From assembly GCA_015490215.1 (NCBI GenBank), contig WFYH01000203.1, forward strand, positions 1 to 5,251: DNA of 5,251 nucleotides, written 5' to 3'. Of this stretch, positions 1-5,251 are shown piece by piece (within the stretch, counting starts at the first letter, position 1; each line of letters begins with the position of its first letter). The notes under the pieces are model-generated. The model saw nothing but the letters and a program-made list of their open reading frames with translations, searched no databases and was not told where the DNA came from. Source of the DNA: Aquificaceae bacterium (GTDB lineage: Bacteria > Aquificota > Aquificia > Aquificales > Aquificaceae). The position numbers were made by a program, and so were the translations under genes.

Positions 1-369
1 GAAGGGCACCCAGAGGTAAAGGCGAAGATAAAGGCACGTATGAGGGAAATGGCTCGGGGCAGGATGATGGCGGAAGTCCCCAAGGCAAGCGTTGTCATCA
101 CAAACCCCACCCACTACGCCATAGCCCTGCGATACGATGCGGAAAAGGACAGAGCGCCCGTGGTTGTGGCAAAGGGTAAGGGAACCCTTGCGGAGAGGAT
201 AATAGCCATAGCAAAGGAACACGATGTGCCCATAATAAGAAAGCCCGAGCTTGCAAGGGCACTCTACCCTGCTGTGGATGTAGGGGAGGAGATCCCTCCG
301 GAATTTTACAGGGCGGTAGCGGAGATAATAGCCTTTATCATGTTCAGAAAGAAGAAAACCTACGCCTGA
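1..369 (+). CDS. flhB: Flagellar biosynthesis protein FlhB, C-terminal part (5' truncated by window edge)
   Basis: FlhB is the inner-membrane component of the flagellar type III export gate. Its cytoplasmic domain switches export from rod/hook to filament substrates. The 122 visible residues are that cytoplasmic domain. They open in the conserved linker (EGHPEVKAKIKARMREMAR at residues 1-19), followed by the FlhB/YscU signature VVITNPTHYAIAL. The self-cleavage motif Asn-Pro-Thr-His is at residues 35-38 (bases 103-114), with scission expected between Asn35 and Pro36. The conserved blocks APVVVAKGKG, VPIIRKPELARALY and IPPEFYRAVAEI follow, and the protein ends in a basic tail (FRKKKTYA). The transmembrane N-terminal half, roughly 230 residues, lies upstream of the window. 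The reading frame is open from base 1, so the in-frame ATG at 40 is internal and not the start. The flagellar or virulence-type homologue question (FlhB versus YscU) is settled in favour of FlhB only by overall likeness. The gene ends 14 bp before ybaB, suggesting cotranscription. Confidence 0.93.
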   Translation, partial: EGHPEVKAKIKARMREMARGRMMAEVPKASVVITNPTHYAIALRYDAEKDRAPVVVAKGKGTLAERIIAIAKEHDVPIIRKPELARALYPAVDVGEEIPPEFYRAVAEIIAFIMFRKKKTYA

Positions 370-372
370 AGA

Positions 373-381
373 GGAGGTGAT
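373..381 (+). promoter_or_regulatory. Strong Shine-Dalgarno of the ybaB/ebfC gene
   Basis: GGAGGTGAT is a nine-base perfect complement to the 3' end of 16S rRNA, with its GGAGG core 6 bases before the ATG at 384. It sits inside the 14-bp gap after the flhB stop. It fixes the start of the nucleoid protein at 384 rather than at the nearby in-frame ATGs at 399 or 402. It is the best ribosome binding site in the window and fits an abundant nucleoid protein. Confidence 0.85.
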
Positions 382-383
382 AT

Positions 384-689
384 ATGAACATCTACGACAT
401 GATGAAACAGCTAAAGAGCATTCAAAGGAGCTTTGAAGAAACAAAGGAGAGCCTGAGATCCGCTAAGGATATGATTGAGGAGGACGGCATCAAGATTATC
501 TTCAACGGTCTCGGGGAGATAGTGGACATAGAGGTCCAGTCCCAAGAGCTGAAGGGCAATTGGGAAGAGCTGAAACCCAAGCTCATCTACCTGATAAACC
601 TCGCCCAAGACAGGGCGAGGGACATGGCGAAGGAGGAATTTAGCCGCCGTTTCGGTGGTATCTTCGGAGGCATGGGCTTTGGCTTTTGA
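384..689 (+). CDS. ebfC: YbaB/EbfC family nucleoid-associated DNA-binding protein
   Basis: This 101-residue protein has the length and plan of the YbaB/EbfC family (PF02575), small dimeric proteins that bind DNA and associate with the nucleoid. It begins with a charged amphipathic helix (MNIYDMMKQLKSIQRSFEE, residues 1-19), the arm that forms the dimer 'tweezer'. A short beta core follows, with the typical pattern of alternating hydrophobic residues around a Gly (IKIIFNGLGEIVDIEV). A second helix follows (KPKLIYLINLAQDRARDMAKE), and the tail is rich in Gly and Phe (FGGIFGGMGFGF). The gene lies directly before recR, the arrangement found in very many bacteria and the strongest contextual support for the call. 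The stop codon overlaps the recR start region by 11 bases, so the two are probably translated in concert. The precise cellular role of YbaB is not settled even in model organisms. The Gly/Phe-rich end is less conserved in the family and may be lineage-specific. Confidence 0.9.
   Translation: MNIYDMMKQLKSIQRSFEETKESLRSAKDMIEEDGIKIIFNGLGEIVDIEVQSQELKGNWEELKPKLIYLINLAQDRARDMAKEEFSRRFGGIFGGMGFGF
666..670 (+). promoter_or_regulatory. Shine-Dalgarno supporting a TTG start for recR
   Basis: GGAGG lies inside the last codons of the ybaB gene, 8 bases before the TTG at 679. This spacing is ideal for that TTG. It argues against the GTG at 655, which lies upstream of this motif and would add eight residues that look like an out-of-frame reading of ybaB. 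Confidence 0.65.
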
Positions 690-1287
690 GGATATATTCC
701 CCAAGCCTCTAAAGGATTGCTTTGACAACATAACTAAGATCCCCACCTACGGAGAAAGAGGTGCTTCACGTTTTCTTTACAACTTCCTAAAGTTATCCAA
801 GGAAGAAAGGCTGAAAGTTGTAAAGAGTCTCTACGACCTTGCCCAGACGGTTTTCCCCTGCAGGGAATGTTTCCTTCTAAGTGACTCGGAGGTCTGCAGG
901 ATATGTTCCGATCCGAAGAGGAGCAAGAAGTTCATATGCGTGGTAGAAGAGTCTCAAGACGCCTACGCCATAGAGAGGCTTGAAAGATACAGGGGTGTGT
1001 ATCACGTTCTGGGCGGAAGGATAGCGCCCCTTGAGGGGATTTCACCGCAGGATCTCACCGTAGACGCCCTTCTGAGCAGGATAGAAACCTACAAAGCCAA
1101 GGAGATTATAATCGCCACGAACCCCAATGCGGAGGGTGAGGCTACCGCCAACTACCTTATCAAGCTTTTGGGTCAGCGCTTTCCTAAGCTTAAGGTTACA
1201 AGGATCTCCTACGGGCTTCAGTTCGGTACCTTGCTTGAGTTTGCAGACGAGCTTTCCTTGGAAAAGTCCTTTGAAAACAGGAAGTAG
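679..1287 (+). CDS. recR: Recombination mediator protein RecR (TTG start)
   Basis: RecR forms a ring-shaped clamp that works with RecO and RecF to load RecA onto SSB-coated single-stranded DNA during gap repair. From the TTG at 679 the product is 202 residues, close to the usual ~200. Domains in order are a helix-hairpin-helix region (about 18-37), a four-cysteine zinc finger (Cys61, Cys64, Cys73, Cys76, pattern CX2CX8CX2C), and a TOPRIM domain (about 84-165). The TOPRIM begins ICVVEESQDAYAIE and contains the family signature YHVLGGRIAPLEGISPQDL. The Walker-B-like C-terminal segment VTRISYGLQFGTLLEFADEL ends the protein at about 173-202. The hairpin loop reads IPTYGERGASRF where many RecRs have LPGIGPKSAQR, a degenerate form. 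The start overlaps the ybaB stop by 11 bases and is backed by GGAGG at 666-670. A GTG at 655 is an alternative start. The last 70 bases overlap the opposing chaN gene. Confidence 0.95.
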   Translation: MAFEDIFPKPLKDCFDNITKIPTYGERGASRFLYNFLKLSKEERLKVVKSLYDLAQTVFPCRECFLLSDSEVCRICSDPKRSKKFICVVEESQDAYAIERLERYRGVYHVLGGRIAPLEGISPQDLTVDALLSRIETYKAKEIIIATNPNAEGEATANYLIKLLGQRFPKLKVTRISYGLQFGTLLEFADELSLEKSFENRK

Positions 1288-2033
1288 ATCCTACCTTCTT
1301 CCAGATACACCACGAGCTGGGGTACCTCTCCCAAGAGGAAGTTCACCCTCTCGGGTATGCCCAAGCCGTCCTTTACATGCCCGGCTCCCACTATGACAAC
1401 CAGTTTGTGGTTCGGATAGGCGAGTGCCAACTTAGCCACCCTGTAAGCCATCCCCGAGTCCCAAGCGAGCTGGACGTCAAGGAAGGTTTTTTCATCGGAG
1501 CCCTTGTGTTTTTTAAACACCTCAAGAAGCTCCCTCTTATGCTGAGGTCTAAAATCCATGAGCTTTTTGGGAAGATATCTTGAAATTACACTCTTTAGAC
1601 CTCTTTTTCTTACCTCTTTTAGCAACTCCGAGGGTATGTTGAGGGCAAAAAGCCTGATGGCGTGCTCCTTTGCAAAGCGCCAAATAGGGGCATAGAGCTT
1701 TTTGGGAAAACGCCAGCGCTTCTTGTATTCAGTCTTTGCAAGCATTTCATCCTCTCCGATTTCACAATCTACGTAAGAATCCAAAGCGTCTTGGAACTGC
1801 TGCTGGAAGGCTTCCATGAGTATCACGATCGGAAAATCTTTATGAAGGTCTTTTATAACCCTCAGCTGGAACTTATGAAACTTCTCATCGTCGTGAACCT
1901 CTCCGAGGTAAATAACCTTTGCCTCCCGTGCACGCTTTAACAGATTTTCATAGGAACTCCTTTCAAAAAGCTCGTAAGCTTGGGATACACCTACAAGGAA
2001 GAAGAAGAGAATGAGCACCCGAAAAAGAGCCAT
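1218..2033 (-). CDS. ChaN/DUF399-like exported haem-binding-type protein
   Basis: The 271-residue product belongs to the ChaN-like family (PF04187), whose Campylobacter member is an iron-regulated protein that binds cofacial haems. Family landmarks are VIYLGEVHDDEKFHKFQ (residues 40-56), the MEAF..QFQDALDSY block (73-87), the YAPIWRFAKEHAIRLFALN block (114-132), VQLAWDSGMA (187-196) and VGAGHVKDGLGIPERV (215-230). The N-terminus is a clear signal peptide: ALFR, then a Leu/Phe/Val-rich core, then SQA followed by Tyr20. This predicts signal peptidase I cleavage and a periplasmic location. There is no lipobox cysteine, unlike ChaN lipoproteins. The ATG at 2033 is preferred because AAGGTGG lies 5 bases upstream. 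A GTG at 2042 is in frame but falls inside that ribosome binding site. The last 22 residues, Ser-rich and of low complexity, are encoded opposite recR. Haem as the ligand is inferred from the family and not from residues I can assign. No iron-uptake neighbours are visible. Confidence 0.85.
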   Translation of the reverse strand: MALFRVLILFFFLVGVSQAYELFERSSYENLLKRAREAKVIYLGEVHDDEKFHKFQLRVIKDLHKDFPIVILMEAFQQQFQDALDSYVDCEIGEDEMLAKTEYKKRWRFPKKLYAPIWRFAKEHAIRLFALNIPSELLKEVRKRGLKSVISRYLPKKLMDFRPQHKRELLEVFKKHKGSDEKTFLDVQLAWDSGMAYRVAKLALAYPNHKLVVIVGAGHVKDGLGIPERVNFLLGEVPQLVVYLEEGRIYFLFSKDFSKESSSANSSKVPN

Positions 2034-2038
2034 GCAAA

Positions 2039-2045
2039 CCACCTT
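2039..2045 (-). promoter_or_regulatory. Shine-Dalgarno of chaN-like gene
   Basis: Read on the minus strand, AAGGTGG matches the AAGGAGG consensus at six of seven positions and ends 5 bases before the ATG at 2033. It decides between that ATG and the in-frame GTG whose first base is at 2042, because the GTG is itself part of the motif. Confidence 0.65.
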
Positions 2046-2047
2046 AG

Positions 2048-5251
<3,204 letters not shown>

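Noticed and set aside
40..369. Stand-alone 109-residue gene starting at ATG 40
   Set aside because: The same frame is open to base 1 and encodes conserved FlhB linker residues upstream of this ATG, so it is an internal Met of flhB. A separate FlhB-C-like gene remains only a remote possibility.
411..746. Minus-strand open frame opposite ybaB and the recR start
   Set aside because: It is a shadow of two well-supported genes on the plus strand, with no motif.
1325..1338. Small inverted repeat CCTCT-CCCA-AGAGG just past the recR stop
   Set aside because: The stem is only 5 bp and no U-tract follows, and it sits in chaN coding sequence. It is not enough for a terminator.

Overview
The window is a compact, gene-dense bacterial chromosome segment. 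It holds six protein genes, almost no intergenic DNA, and no RNA genes, insertion sequences or CRISPR arrays that I could see. The proteins are rich in Lys, Glu, Arg and Ile, with heavy use of AGG/AGA and ATA codons. Together with an Aquifex-like gene content (flagellar FlhB, a Gram-negative-type GyrB, a prokaryotic DUF89 protein), this suggests a thermophilic member of the Aquificota, perhaps Aquificaceae. That assignment is an inference from protein style and was not confirmed by any search.

Layout. Bases 1-369 (+) are the 3' end of flhB, including the Asn-Pro-Thr-His self-cleavage site. After 14 bp carrying a near-perfect Shine-Dalgarno comes a YbaB/EbfC nucleoid protein (384-689, +). Its end overlaps the start of recR (679-1287, +, probable TTG start). 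These three form a tight co-directional run. A ChaN/DUF399-type exported protein lies on the opposite strand (2033-1218), and its 3' end overlaps the recR 3' end by 70 bp. Only 26 bp separate the chaN start from the divergent gyrB start (2060-4426, +). gyrB is followed, with a 4-bp ATGA overlap, by a DUF89/ARMT1-like metal-dependent phosphatase gene that runs off the window (4423-5251, +).

How the parts fit. FlhB is the substrate-specificity switch of the flagellar export apparatus. YbaB-RecR is a classic bacterial pair acting on nucleoid DNA and RecFOR recombinational repair, here placed directly behind a flagellar gene. GyrB is the ATPase subunit of DNA gyrase, and the DUF89 protein is translationally coupled to it.

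No complete new system is evident. The points most worth a second look are the apparently leaderless gyrB transcript (a perfect TATAAT just before the ATG and no Shine-Dalgarno), the 70-bp tail-to-tail overlap of recR and chaN with no room for a terminator, and the coupling of a putative metabolite-repair phosphatase to gyrase.
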